Notes: a model not told the origin generated them from the letters alone. A stretch of DNA of 25,815 nucleotides from Klebsormidium nitens (GCA_000708835.1 DF237727.1:8494-34308); one strand, 5' to 3'; numbered from the stretch's first letter, positions 1 through 8,314 are shown. Numbers and translations are program-made.

Positions 1-23
1 TATGTCTTCGAACTATGTATCTG

Positions 24-1922
24 TCATCCCCAGACTCCTGCTCTCGTGAACTCTGCCGGCCTGCGCTCGCCTCTCGCTATGCTCATACAGATCCAAGCTA
101 TGTTGCGAGCTGCGTTGACGTCTCTATTCCACACTATGCGACACAGCGGGTTCGTACACGCTCGCACGTTGTGGCACGTCTTGTAGCTCGTCCTCCCTCG
201 TCCGTCCTCGTCCTCTCGACCCCCTCCCTCGGTCACCGTCTGGATCCCATCCTCCGTCACCCGCTGCCTCTTGAGCACGGCGAACTTGCCTACGTCCGAG
301 TGGCACGTGCTGCACACCTGGCTCGTCCTGAACTCATCTATCATGACCACCGTCGCCTTGTGGTGGCTGCTGAGTCGCCTCTTCACCGACTCGCATGGAC
401 CACACTGCCTCTTGGTCCTGCCCGCACCCACCTGTGCTGCACCAAGAGCCACCACGGTCTTTTTCCCTGCCGTGATTTTCTTGCAGGCTCTGTCCACCTC
501 GATCTGCTTCTTGATCGTCACTCGCCTTCTAAGCTTTCGGACCCTCCTCGCGGTGTGAAAGCGTACCAGGACGTACAAGTTCGCACAGATGAAGGACACC
601 CTCTTCCCGAAGTCCTCCAGGCTCAAGGTGTTCCCCGAAGGAGCATTCTCGTTGAAGGCTGCCACATCCAGGTCTCTGGACATCCAGGTGTGCATGAGGA
701 ACGTCCGATTCTTGAATCCCGCTCGGTGGTAGAAGTCCCTGGTCCCCAGGCTGATGATCTCTTCCTGGCGCTCGATTCCGTCCCAATCGCCGGTCACGGC
801 GATGCCGGTGAGGAAGTCGGGATGCTTTCCTGGGTCCAATCCCACCACGCGCTGCTTGGGGTGTATATGCACCGCTCGGTCCTCCGGAGGGGGCGTCCTC
901 TTCTCCACCAAGAAGTACATGCTTGCGGACACTCCGTCCGTGGTGATCCGATCCGCGAAGGTCTTCCCACCGCTCTCCAGCCGTCCGATGGACGGAAAAG
1001 CATCGCGGAGCTCTCCCGGAGCCTTTCTCTTGCCGCTCTTGGGCTGCAGCTCGAGCCATGTGGTAGGAGTGATCGCGATGAAAGGTGCAGAGAAGGAGGC
1101 ATGAGGCACGAGGGAGAATGACCGCAGCTCTCGGTCCGAGAACTCCTCGCTGATGATCCTCATCCAGGGCACGTAGAGGTGAGGTCTGCTCTGGGGCGCC
1201 GCAGGCAGCGGCCCGACCTCAGGCCTGATGGAGTCGACCAGACCCTGCAGGCACTCGATGGCAGCCTCTGAGATCCTCCCACGAATACGGGGGTACTCCG
1301 GCAGCAGCTCTCGGACGCTCTCGTTCGGGCGCCACAACGTGGCGGTCGTCAGCAGCCGGGTGCACGACTCCACATCCTCGTCCGCGTCCCCGAAGAATGG
1401 CACATCTGGAGAAGCCTCTAGCAGGAGTAGCTTCACGAAGGCCCTGTGTCGTGACTGGAAGAGGACAGAGACGTGATTCTTGATGTTACAGAGGAGTTGG
1501 TTGCGGAGCTCCAGGAGGATGTTGGCGATGCGAGGGAGACAGCTGTTGTTCGGACGGTTGGGGCAGAGGGGGAGGTAGTGGTGGACGAATGTTTCGTGGA
1601 GGTCTGGGTCTGCTTGCGGCTTCTTAGAGTACGTACACTGCATCGCGCGTCCGACCAGGTTCTGGTCGATGACGGGTATGGGCCGTCCCTCATCCAGGAG
1701 GCGGATGAAGTGGAGGTTGAGAAAGAGGCATGTCTCGACTCGGATGCGGGTCACCTCCGGAATGATCTCCTCGATCCGATCTCTTATGCCGCGTTCCTGG
1801 CAGAGGAACTTCCATCCCGTCTGGACCACGGATGTCTCCTTGTCCTTCCTCAGCGTTCTCCGGAGGGTAATATCTGGGCGCTTCCTCTTTGCCTCCTCGG
1901 AGTCATCTGCCTCTTCGTCCAT
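24..1922 (-). CDS. Fanzor RNA-guided nuclease (eukaryotic/viral TnpB homologue)
   Basis: A 632-residue protein starting at ATG 1922. The C-terminal third is a RuvC-like nuclease: VVGLDPGK gives the first catalytic Asp (D363), the motif VMIDEFRTSQVCSTC gives Glu (E530) next to a zinc-finger CxxC (C537/C540), then a second Cys group (C583-C594) and NRDVNAARN with the last Asp (D601). The Glu sits in the DEFRTS motif rather than in the usual TnpB RuvC-II position, which is the rearranged active site known for Fanzor proteins. The long N-terminal region (about 350 residues) is expected to recognise the guide RNA and target DNA. Fanzors are RNA-guided DNA endonucleases spread by mobile elements in eukaryotes and giant viruses. 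No transposase gene is visible beside it. The guide RNA would normally lie at and beyond the 3' end, which here falls off the left edge of the window (only 23 nt remain). Family assignment is firm; activity is inferred. Confidence 0.9.
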   Translation of the reverse strand: MDEEADDSEEAKRKRPDITLRRTLRKDKETSVVQTGWKFLCQERGIRDRIEEIIPEVTRIRVETCLFLNLHFIRLLDEGRPIPVIDQNLVGRAMQCTYSKKPQADPDLHETFVHHYLPLCPNRPNNSCLPRIANILLELRNQLLCNIKNHVSVLFQSRHRAFVKLLLLEASPDVPFFGDADEDVESCTRLLTTATLWRPNESVRELLPEYPRIRGRISEAAIECLQGLVDSIRPEVGPLPAAPQSRPHLYVPWMRIISEEFSDRELRSFSLVPHASFSAPFIAITPTTWLELQPKSGKRKAPGELRDAFPSIGRLESGGKTFADRITTDGVSASMYFLVEKRTPPPEDRAVHIHPKQRVVGLDPGKHPDFLTGIAVTGDWDGIERQEEIISLGTRDFYHRAGFKNRTFLMHTWMSRDLDVAAFNENAPSGNTLSLEDFGKRVSFICANLYVLVRFHTARRVRKLRRRVTIKKQIEVDRACKKITAGKKTVVALGAAQVGAGRTKRQCGPCESVKRRLSSHHKATVVMIDEFRTSQVCSTCHSDVGKFAVLKRQRVTEDGIQTVTEGGGREDEDGRGRTSYKTCHNVRACTNPLCRIVWNRDVNAARNIAWICMSIARGERRPAEFTRAGVWG

Positions 1923-1954
1923 CTGGGAATGTCGTGAGAAATAACGTTTTCTGG

Positions 1955-1962
1955 TATATATA
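1955..1962 (-). promoter_or_regulatory. TATA-like box upstream of the Fanzor gene
   Basis: The string TATATATA lies about 33 nt upstream of the Fanzor ATG at 1922, in the position of a eukaryotic or viral core promoter. The sequence is self-complementary, so its direction is set only by the gene beside it. Confidence 0.4.
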
Positions 1963-1974
1963 CTCCGAGCGAGA

Positions 1975-2112
1975 TCTCTCTCGGACGGTCGTCCGAATGG
2001 GAGATGCTTCTGGGCTGTCTCTCTTCGGACGCCTGTCGTTTCGACGTGGCGATCTAGAAGCTTCTGGAGCTGGGGTTTCGGACGCTGGCGTCCGAGACGC
2101 TTCCATGATACT
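1975..2112. repeat. Cluster of TTCGGACG-type short repeats in the Fanzor/2181 intergenic region
   Basis: The 258-base divergent gap between the Fanzor gene and the next gene contains several copies of the core TCGGACG in both orientations, for example at about 1981-1996 (a near-palindrome), 2025, 2076 and, reversed, 2089. The same core recurs at 8911-9035 and 13611-13755 in other gaps. The remainder of this gap holds a TATA-like box and a block shared with 13764-13790. No ORF in it looks real. Confidence 0.6.
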
Positions 2113-2143
2113 CTTGAGAATCAGTTTTTCCAGAAAACCAGGT

Positions 2144-2170
2144 GTGCCACTTTATTCTGGACAGACTGTA
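2144..2170 (+). repeat. 27-nt block shared with 13764-13790, directly upstream of the 2181 gene
   Basis: This 27-nt stretch matches 13764-13790 at 24 positions by direct comparison, with the invariant core TTTATTCTGGACA. It ends 10 nt before ATG 2181 and follows a TTCGGACG cluster, as the second copy does. It could be a promoter element of the 2181 gene, or the edge of a dispersed repeat. The core ATTCTGGACA also occurs upstream of the kinase-like gene starting at 18898. Confidence 0.55.
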
Positions 2171-2180
2171 GGCGTAGCAT

Positions 2181-3434
2181 ATGGAAAACGCTTCGACGGA
2201 ATGGTCGAAAGTCTTGCAAGCAGCTAACAGCGGAGACGGTTTCGCAGTAGATCACTTGGTGGAAGGTAAGCTGAAGGGAATACTCCCTGCGTTCGTAGAG
2301 GAGGCTTTCGAAGAACAGTGTTTTCTCTTCTGGAGTAGGGACGGGGAGTACACCGAGGAGATCAGGGCGGCGTGCACCGCACATGACCCTCTGGAACCAG
2401 CGGTACAGAGAGACGTCGACGTCGTGGTCCTTGATGTGCGCTTCATAGACCCCTCCTCCGCTCACAGATTCTTGGGGATAGGGATGGAAGGAGAGTTTGC
2501 GGTGAGCGTTACTTATCACGCGAAGAGCGCAAAGTCCATACGAGTCCTCATATGGGAGGAGGACAGCAGGGAGGACGGCGAGCTGTACGTCAGGGTACGG
2601 GGTTGGGAGGCGAGCGGTTTCAAGCTCGTCAGAGAGTGGACGCCCAGGACCAGAGTCTCGTCGGCCCGAACGAGGATCTCGTTCGGCAAGCCGGAGAGCG
2701 AGAGGCCGAGCATCCTCTTCAAGGGGAGGTCCGTATGTTACACGATCAAGACCTCGGAGCAGATCCCGCAGAACAAGTCTGCCACCGGCGTCAAGAGGGG
2801 AAACGTGAACCTCACGTTAAGGGTCGGCCTGAGAGAGCCCGTCGTGGGCTCAGAAGACGACCTGGTCGTCATGCGGGTGCAAGCGGAATGTATAGTCGTA
2901 CCAGAGGTCGGAAAGGGGGTCAAGAGCGTACGCGTTCGTTCCGTTTGTAAGATCGGGGGCTCGCAAGGATCATGCAGTCTCGTGGACGGCAACTCCGGTC
3001 ACCAAGAAGAAGGTGCTACTGACTATTGCAATTGGAAGTACGGGGGAGACGTCTTCGACTGCGGCCGTACTCATCTGATAGACAGCGCGCGCCAGACGCA
3101 TTCGCTGCTCAGACCGGACACCCTATGGATGCTATCCAGCAAGGGGCTTCAGGCCGTGACGGTCGCGACGGAGCACGAGATGGGCGAGAGCGAGGGCAAG
3201 GTCGGAATAAAGGCCAGGCTCTCGCGCCTCTTCTCCGACGAGAGCGGCAACAAGCTGGTGACCTGTAGCAGACACCTCAGGATCTCGGTGGTGAGCGACA
3301 TGGCTTTCTTGAACGCTTTGGAAAAAGCATGCATGATGTGTCGGATACGGAAGCAGAACGGCAGCTGGAACAAGACTCACGAGCAGAACGTCCGCGCGAA
3401 GAGAGAGAAGCTGATAGCTTCGGCTAGGTTTTAA
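2181..3434 (+). CDS. Hypothetical protein, 417 residues
   Basis: An open frame of 417 residues starting at ATG 2181. I do not recognise a family. The N-terminal ~90 residues are acidic and may be helical. The middle (about 95-270) has alternating charged and hydrophobic residues suggesting beta-rich folding. The C-terminus is basic, with a Cys cluster near residues 385-392 (CMMCRIRKQ). There is no signal peptide or membrane segment. It is convergent with the kinase gene, the two stop codons overlapping by 11 nt. An AT-rich promoter-like block lies just upstream. The long uninterrupted frame and the compact junction support a real gene. Confidence 0.8.
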   Translation: MENASTEWSKVLQAANSGDGFAVDHLVEGKLKGILPAFVEEAFEEQCFLFWSRDGEYTEEIRAACTAHDPLEPAVQRDVDVVVLDVRFIDPSSAHRFLGIGMEGEFAVSVTYHAKSAKSIRVLIWEEDSREDGELYVRVRGWEASGFKLVREWTPRTRVSSARTRISFGKPESERPSILFKGRSVCYTIKTSEQIPQNKSATGVKRGNVNLTLRVGLREPVVGSEDDLVVMRVQAECIVVPEVGKGVKSVRVRSVCKIGGSQGSCSLVDGNSGHQEEGATDYCNWKYGGDVFDCGRTHLIDSARQTHSLLRPDTLWMLSSKGLQAVTVATEHEMGESEGKVGIKARLSRLFSDESGNKLVTCSRHLRISVVSDMAFLNALEKACMMCRIRKQNGSWNKTHEQNVRAKREKLIASARF

Positions 3435-4359
3435 GGACCGGTGACGAACGGCTCTTCTGCAACCAAGGGTGTTCCAAGGCCTGCGACGCAGTGAGGCGCC
3501 CCTTGACATCTCTCGTGAGCAGATTCTGCAGAAAGTTCTTGGCGTCGTTAGTTATGGCCACCCCGTCGTAGTTTGGACTCTTCGACAGGACCGCCTCGAA
3601 TACCTCCGACTCGGTCCTGCCGTAGAACGGTCGTGATCCGACCAGCAGGATGTAAGTCAAGACCCCGATGCTCCACTCGTCAGCTTTCAGATCGTACGCC
3701 TTCTTCAGTACCTCTGGAGCTACGAAGTAAGGACTGCCGACGATGTCGTCCAACACTTCTCGCTCTCCACATAATCCAGAGAGGCCGAAATCGATCGCTT
3801 TCAGGAGCGAGTCCTTTTCTTCGCTGGCGAACAAGAAGTTCTCGGGTTTGATATCCCTGTGGATCACTCCCATGCGATGCATGTATGCGACGGAGCTCAA
3901 TATCTGCCAGACGATCGGAATTGCGCTCTCCTCCGAGCAACGTCCTCCGACGTCGAGTATGCGGTCGGCCAAGTCACCACCATGACATAGTTCCATGACT
4001 ATGTACACGTTCATGACATCCTCATAAGCCTCTATAAAGTCGACCACGTTATCATGGCGTTGCAACATGCGTAAGATGGTCACCTCGCGGACTACATCGT
4101 CCACTTCTACCTGACTTGTCATCCTGCGTTTCGGAATGACTTTCACCGCCACTCGCTTTCCTCCAGCAATCTTTTTGGCGATAGCGACGTGCGTCCTTCC
4201 GAAACTTCCACTCCCAATCTCGAGTCCAAGCTCATAATCGTCGTAGAATCTCCTCTTGAAAGAAAACACCTTGTTGTCTATAGTTGGCCTGTGTGGGCTA
4301 GGCTGTTCGACAGGCCCCCGTTCCGTGGATCTATCCGGTGTATTCAGACATTGTCCCAT
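3424..4359 (-). CDS. Ser/Thr protein kinase, CDPK-related (CRK-like), probably acylated
   Basis: A 311-residue kinase starting at ATG 4359. The domain covers about residues 42-300: glycine loop GSGSFG (49-54), VAVKV with the ATP-binding Lys73, Glu92, catalytic HRDIKPEN (167-174), DFG (190-192) and APE (214-216), all intact. The stretch ILLVGSRPFYGRTESEVF closely recalls plant CDPK-related kinases. Like those proteins it begins MGQC, the pattern for N-myristoylation at Gly2 plus palmitoylation at Cys4, so membrane attachment is likely. It has no EF-hands, and the calcium-regulatory tail of true CDPKs is missing. The DxWS motif reads DEWS. This looks like a kinase captured from a eukaryote that could rewire host signalling; the donor cannot be fixed by eye. 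Confidence 0.93.
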   Translation of the reverse strand: MGQCLNTPDRSTERGPVEQPSPHRPTIDNKVFSFKRRFYDDYELGLEIGSGSFGRTHVAIAKKIAGGKRVAVKVIPKRRMTSQVEVDDVVREVTILRMLQRHDNVVDFIEAYEDVMNVYIVMELCHGGDLADRILDVGGRCSEESAIPIVWQILSSVAYMHRMGVIHRDIKPENFLFASEEKDSLLKAIDFGLSGLCGEREVLDDIVGSPYFVAPEVLKKAYDLKADEWSIGVLTYILLVGSRPFYGRTESEVFEAVLSKSPNYDGVAITNDAKNFLQNLLTRDVKGRLTASQALEHPWLQKSRSSPVLKT

Positions 4360-4387
4360 CTCTCTGACATAAAGAACAATATTTTGT

Positions 4388-5346
4388 TCAGTGGAATTGC
4401 ATGACGAATCTCACGTTCTGCATGAGGGCAGCCTTGTGTTGAACTACCGTCCTCTTGCCCTCTCCCCCGTCCTTTGCTTTTTTCTTCACGTCCGAATCGG
4501 GCCATCTCTCCGTCTCCTCGTTCTTGACTCTCGTGGATTCGATCATGTCCTTCTCGATGGCTTGTTTGCTGAATTTCGCATACTCCAAGACTCCGTAATC
4601 TATCGCAAACTTGAAAAAGTTCAGCTGGCAGACGGTGGTGACCAGGCTGTGGATCACGCTGTCCTTTGGGTATTCGTGACGCTTGGCCTCCTCCGGGAAG
4701 ATCAGCTTGATCTCCATCCCTTCTTCGCCTCCGATGGTCGTGGTCGGTGCTTTCGGGTTGTTGCGGACGTCGATGATGGGAAAAACGATGCGTTCGCGTC
4801 TGTTGAACGGGTCGAACTGTCGCTTCGAATATGCCCTCAGCTGGTCTTTGTAGGCGAGAGAAAGGTTCACCGGTCTGCCATCGTGAATGTAGGAGACACC
4901 CTTCTTCTTGGCGTAGTTAGTGACTGCACACGAAGATATCACGCACACCGTTTTACAAAGTGCTGGTTTTCTGACCTCAAATAGGCGGGAGCGCTCGGTT
5001 ATCTCATATCCCAGCGCTCTCAATCTCTCTATACAGTCTGGATTCAGAGACTCTCTTTTCACTACGGTGAAGCTGTAACAGCCACCTTTCGTAACCTCGT
5101 CGAACTGCCGTACGACCTGGTGGGCATCCATGATCCTGCTAGACCGGTCGTTCCCCGCGTCCCTAAGTAGACTGCTGATCTTATCCGAGAGCAAGAGGAA
5201 AAAACACACTCACTCAACCAATCGATGGTCCGGAGGCTCGGGTACCCGGACTTTTGTTGGAGTACATCCAGTAGTGTAGAGCAGTGTGTCGGGTCGTTGT
5301 AGTAGATCCGCAGCTTCTCCAGCAACAGGTGCTGTTTGTCCGACAT
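4388..5346 (-). CDS. Conserved NCLDV protein, apparently split by an intron (exons 5214-5346 and 4388-4923)
   Basis: Exon 1 starts at ATG 5346 and codes for 44 residues plus one base, ending SLRTIDWL. Removing 4924-5213 joins it in frame to exon 2, giving the junction IDWLITNYAKKKGVSY and a 222-residue protein. The joined product fits a pattern I recall from conserved, mostly uncharacterised NCLDV proteins: SLR-IDW-VTNYSKK early, then YK-QL-AYSK--FDPF-RRERI (here YKDQLRAYSKRQFDPFNRRERI-like, split by no break) and TTVCQLNFFKFAI. I am not sure of the formal family name; a transcription-related role has been in my mind but is not shown. Exon 2 alone is open upstream through the intron to about 5209, so an intron-retained form starting at ATG 5131 (247 residues) is also possible. 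The C-terminus is basic and low-complexity. Confidence 0.75.
4924..5213 (-). other. Putative 290-nt GT-AG intron within the conserved NCLDV gene
   Basis: On the minus strand the segment begins GTGAGT and ends GTGCAG, both good spliceosomal sites. Its removal restores a continuous protein matching the expected family pattern, and total exon length (133 + 536 nt) is divisible by three. No textbook branch point is obvious. The intron interior has an open frame in phase with exon 2, including ATG 5131 and about 60 coding-like residues, which is unusual. Spliceosomal introns are known in some giant viruses with a nuclear stage, for example pandoraviruses. An alternative is an in-frame inserted domain. 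Confidence 0.65.
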
Positions 5347-5512
5347 GATTTCCGTAGGATGCTGACTCTAGAGAAGTTTTTGAGGGTGCTAGCTGTCATA
5401 TTGGCAGATTGCCCTATATGAACACCACACTCCCGGAGTTGCGTCCGAGCGCGTCTTAGCCCGCGATAAATTTCTCTGTTAAAGTTATATGATAGCAGTC
5501 CGAACCTGACAG

Positions 5513-6403
5513 ATGACTCACTCTAAGCGCACACATGCAGGGGCTACCGTGGATGCGAAGACCTTCGCTACCGGGAAGGACTCCACCTCAGCGGATGTCG
5601 TGGTCGATGACACCTCGTTCCCACAACTCCCCGTCTCCGAGGAGGTTCGTGGCAGCCCTAAAAAGCATGCCAAGAAGGATGAGAAGCACGCCGCCTCTCC
5701 CCGGACTCCCAAGAGAAAGGACGACACCACGATCCCGCACAAGCATCATAAGAAGGATGACGATTCGAAGCAGGAGACCGTCGTCGTCCCAGAGACCAAC
5801 GAGGAGGAAGCGGTGGTGCAGGACACAGAGAAGGACGCTGTCACCCGACGGGCTCGACGGGAGGAAGCGACTGCGGAGGAGACCACGGAGGACGTGACCG
5901 CGGAAGACCTGGTCGCTGAGGAGGCCCGGAAGGACGAGACGACTGACGAAAAGGGCGAGCTGCTGGAGGTGCCTTCCACGTACACCGCCATGACCGTGGA
6001 CCGCGCCGCCATCGAGAACAGCGGAGATCCGGCGGAGCCCGGTGCCATCGCCAATCAGGTGGACGGCGTCCCCAACGTGCAAGCCGTGGCTTACGACCAG
6101 CAAGACGGCATCACAAAGGCCACCAACGTCACCCTGCCGCCCGGTTCTCTGCCGGACATCGTCCCGGGTGTGCCCAACGTGCCCCTCACCTCTCTGCTTG
6201 GGACCAACACCACCCAGGATCTGGGGGCCATCCCCCTGCCGGATATCATCCCCGGCGTGCCCAACGTTCCCGCTATTGTGGTGACCAATCCGGACGCGGA
6301 GCCCGATAAGCAGGATACTCGAGGAACCAACGTGGCTGCTACCGCGCAGATCCAGCCCAGCGACGTAGAACTCAAACAGATGCCTCGTTTCGCACAGCAG
6401 TAA
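5513..6403 (+). CDS. Acidic low-complexity protein with LPDI(V/I)PGVPNVP repeats
   Basis: A 296-residue protein from ATG 5513. Residues 45-85 are Lys/His-rich, and 86-150 are strongly acidic with Thr/Glu/Ala runs. The C-terminal half carries two copies of LPDIxPGVPNVP (213-224 and 242-253) and a weaker third piece, DGVPNV (184-189). No known domain, signal peptide or membrane segment is visible. The composition suggests a disordered protein, perhaps a virion or scaffold component; that is a guess. Its GC-rich codons resemble its neighbours. It is convergent with the small gene at 6481. Confidence 0.8.
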   Translation: MTHSKRTHAGATVDAKTFATGKDSTSADVVVDDTSFPQLPVSEEVRGSPKKHAKKDEKHAASPRTPKRKDDTTIPHKHHKKDDDSKQETVVVPETNEEEAVVQDTEKDAVTRRARREEATAEETTEDVTAEDLVAEEARKDETTDEKGELLEVPSTYTAMTVDRAAIENSGDPAEPGAIANQVDGVPNVQAVAYDQQDGITKATNVTLPPGSLPDIVPGVPNVPLTSLLGTNTTQDLGAIPLPDIIPGVPNVPAIVVTNPDAEPDKQDTRGTNVAATAQIQPSDVELKQMPRFAQQ

Positions 6404-6450
6404 GACATCCCGCTCCGACATCCCTAATCCGATAATCCCGCTCGATCGCG

Positions 6451-6465
6451 GCTACCTCTGGTAGC
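6451..6465. terminator. Small hairpin between convergent genes
   Basis: GCTACC and GGTAGC form a 6-bp stem around a 3-nt loop, in the gap between the convergent ends at 6403 and 6481. It may mark transcript 3' ends, as hairpins do in some giant viruses. The stem is short and could be chance. Confidence 0.25.
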
Positions 6466-6480
6466 TGCTTTGGAACGCCT

Positions 6481-6858
6481 TCATCTCTCGTACAGTTTCT
6501 CGAGCATCCGTCTGTAATGGTCGGGGTCGCGTCGCGGCGGCTTGACCACGTCCTGGCCCGTCGGAAAGATGATCTTCAAGGGCAGGTTGAATGAATGGCA
6601 ATGCGATTCGAGTTTGCCCAGTTGGATCTCCTGGAGCTGCGAGTCCGGATCGAATTGAAAAAGGAACTCATCTGCGTACGCCTTGTCCGAGAACACCATG
6701 GCCATAGGTGGTTCCATGGAAAAATGAGGTGACAACGGTGCCCGTAAGATGTTTTCGTTTCGTCTGAGGACGTAGACATTGTCGGTCCTCTTCAGCAGCG
6801 GGAGGCGAGCGCAAGCCCTCACGGGAGGGTGGGCGAAGGCGAGTGCATGCGATCCCAT
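6481..6858 (-). CDS. Hypothetical protein, 125 residues
   Basis: Starts at ATG 6858, directly downstream of an AT-rich stretch (TATAGTATATT). The 125-residue product has no recognised domain. Residues 1-35 are rich in Arg/Pro/Ala, and the rest looks like a small mixed fold ending in a basic helix (HYRRMLEKLYER). It is divergent from the 6934 gene across a 75-bp gap with AT-rich pieces for both. The good start context and gene spacing support it. Confidence 0.65.
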   Translation of the reverse strand: MGSHALAFAHPPVRACARLPLLKRTDNVYVLRRNENILRAPLSPHFSMEPPMAMVFSDKAYADEFLFQFDPDSQLQEIQLGKLESHCHSFNLPLKIIFPTGQDVVKPPRRDPDHYRRMLEKLYER

Positions 6859-6933
6859 AATATACTATAGGCAAGAAAAGAGGTACGATTCGCGATTCTT
6901 TTTCCTCTGAACTCATCGTAGCGAGGGGCCGAG

Positions 6934-7698
6934 ATGAACGGTCCGCAAGACATAGGCGGCCTGGTGGACCGTCTGAGACGGTACGTCACCAAGTATGCAG
7001 AGACGGATAAAGTGTTTATCAGTGGCCTCAAGGACACTCTGAATGACCTCGACGGTACCACCATTCGCTGGAGGGATGCGTTCAGGGATTGTCAAGCGGT
7101 GTGTCGCAAGCTATCGGAATTGCTAGAGAGTTGGGAAGTGCCCTTGGACATGCTGTCCATAGGTCTAGATCAATTTCGTAACGGCCAAGAGAACTCGGCT
7201 ATGCGAGTCTTTAACAGGATTCCCGTCTTCATGTCCGGCCTCTCCAATCTGGAGGAGGATCTCTCGGAACTATCCAGGATCGAGGTGAATGCGAACGCGC
7301 TGAAAAAGGCGGTGAACGGACTCGTCAAGAAGTTGGTGATCAGGATGGTGAAACTACAAGCGCGCTCGGAGAGCCACGCGTGCTTCTGTTGCAAGAGGGT
7401 TCCTCAGAAGACGATAGATGAGATATTAGATGTACTCGTCGACGTGAGCGCTTGCTACAGCTGGCAGTGTAGGAACATCGACAGGTGCATCTCCCGGCTC
7501 TGTATAGCGTACGAGTGCACTACTTCCGTCGCCGACGTCTTTAGAAACTGCGGGTTCAAGGAGGGACGGAGCCTGGATCACATAAGCGAGAACATCATAC
7601 GGAGCGAAATCATCACGCAACTCCGGACGACCAGGCTAGCGGTACATCGGGTCATGCAGACCATGACGGACGTGTGCGAGAAACTCGTGGAGAAGTGA
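6934..7698 (+). CDS. Hypothetical all-helical protein, 254 residues
   Basis: Starts at ATG 6934. Predicted almost entirely helical by residue pattern, with heptad-like stretches (about 10-60, 105-145, 215-254). A Cys-rich patch, CFCCKRV (near 150) followed by Cys at CYSWQC and CISRLC, might bind metal or form disulfides, but no named zinc finger fits. There is no signal peptide or membrane segment. It lies 34 nt before the probable capsid gene on the same strand, so the two could be expressed together. Confidence 0.75.
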   Translation: MNGPQDIGGLVDRLRRYVTKYAETDKVFISGLKDTLNDLDGTTIRWRDAFRDCQAVCRKLSELLESWEVPLDMLSIGLDQFRNGQENSAMRVFNRIPVFMSGLSNLEEDLSELSRIEVNANALKKAVNGLVKKLVIRMVKLQARSESHACFCCKRVPQKTIDEILDVLVDVSACYSWQCRNIDRCISRLCIAYECTTSVADVFRNCGFKEGRSLDHISENIIRSEIITQLRTTRLAVHRVMQTMTDVCEKLVEK

Positions 7699-7732
7699 GG
7701 CAAAATTCTTTATGAGTTAGTAGGTATGCGAG

Positions 7733-8305
7733 ATGGACTTTCAGAGGACCCCGGTCGAGCGATTCTGCCCCGTCGTCCCTCTCTACAAGGTCGACTCGTT
7801 CCCCGTGGGGGTGGCGACGCAGAGCCCGCTCGTGACGAACGCTCAGCAATACACGAGGCTTCCTCTCGACAAGGAGAAACTCTTCGTGTACAGAGAACCC
7901 ACTTTTCAAGAAGAGAACGTGTTTCAATCGCTAAAGCAGCGACCCATGGAGTTGCATTATGAGTTCTTTGGCAACACGAACGTGGTCCGGTTGCATGCAG
8001 AACTGACGAAGCGTGTAAGAGAACAGACGGGTTACACCATAGACCGGCAATCAGACGAGACGTTGAGCATCATCATGCGTTACATATTCGAAGAGAACGC
8101 TCTGCATCAGCCGCACGATATACCAGGCCAGGTAGCCGCTCTGAACGAGTTGGTCCTCGCCACCATAGTGCCCATGGCCGTCACTCGCATCAAGATGCAT
8201 CTCGCATACCTGAAAGACATCACCACTCTTCCGGAACCATTAGCCCGAGCGGTCAACACCAGCACCATCGGCACGGCCGGTCTGGAGATGAAGCGATACA
8301 TCTGA
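7733..8305 (+). CDS. Probable NCLDV minor capsid/virion protein
   Basis: A 190-residue protein from ATG 7733. The C-terminal half (about 80-190) matches a pattern I associate with a conserved NCLDV virion protein. It reads NTNVVRLHAEL, then IDRQSDETLSIIMRYIF (104-119), then IPGQVAALNELVLATIVP (130-147), then YLKDITTLPEPLARAVNTS (159-177) and a terminal LEMKRYI. Mimi-, marseille- and phycodnavirus relatives share the run of IMR, P--IP-QV--LN, VP and STLP-P. Its role is probably structural, in the capsid. An AAAATTCT promoter-like block lies 28 nt before the start. The exact name of the family should be confirmed by profile search. Confidence 0.7.
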   Translation: MDFQRTPVERFCPVVPLYKVDSFPVGVATQSPLVTNAQQYTRLPLDKEKLFVYREPTFQEENVFQSLKQRPMELHYEFFGNTNVVRLHAELTKRVREQTGYTIDRQSDETLSIIMRYIFEENALHQPHDIPGQVAALNELVLATIVPMAVTRIKMHLAYLKDITTLPEPLARAVNTSTIGTAGLEMKRYI

Positions 8306-8314
8306 GTCTAGTGG

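Noticed and set aside
15-1121. Long plus-strand ORF of 368 codons
   Set aside because: It is the antisense shadow of the Fanzor gene, with Arg/Ser/Leu-rich text and no recognisable motif, while the opposite strand shows clear nuclease motifs.
5588-6421. Minus-strand ORF of 277 codons with repeats such as GHVGHTRDDVRQ
   Set aside because: The repeats are the mirrored coding of the LPDIVPGVPNVP repeats in the plus-strand gene.
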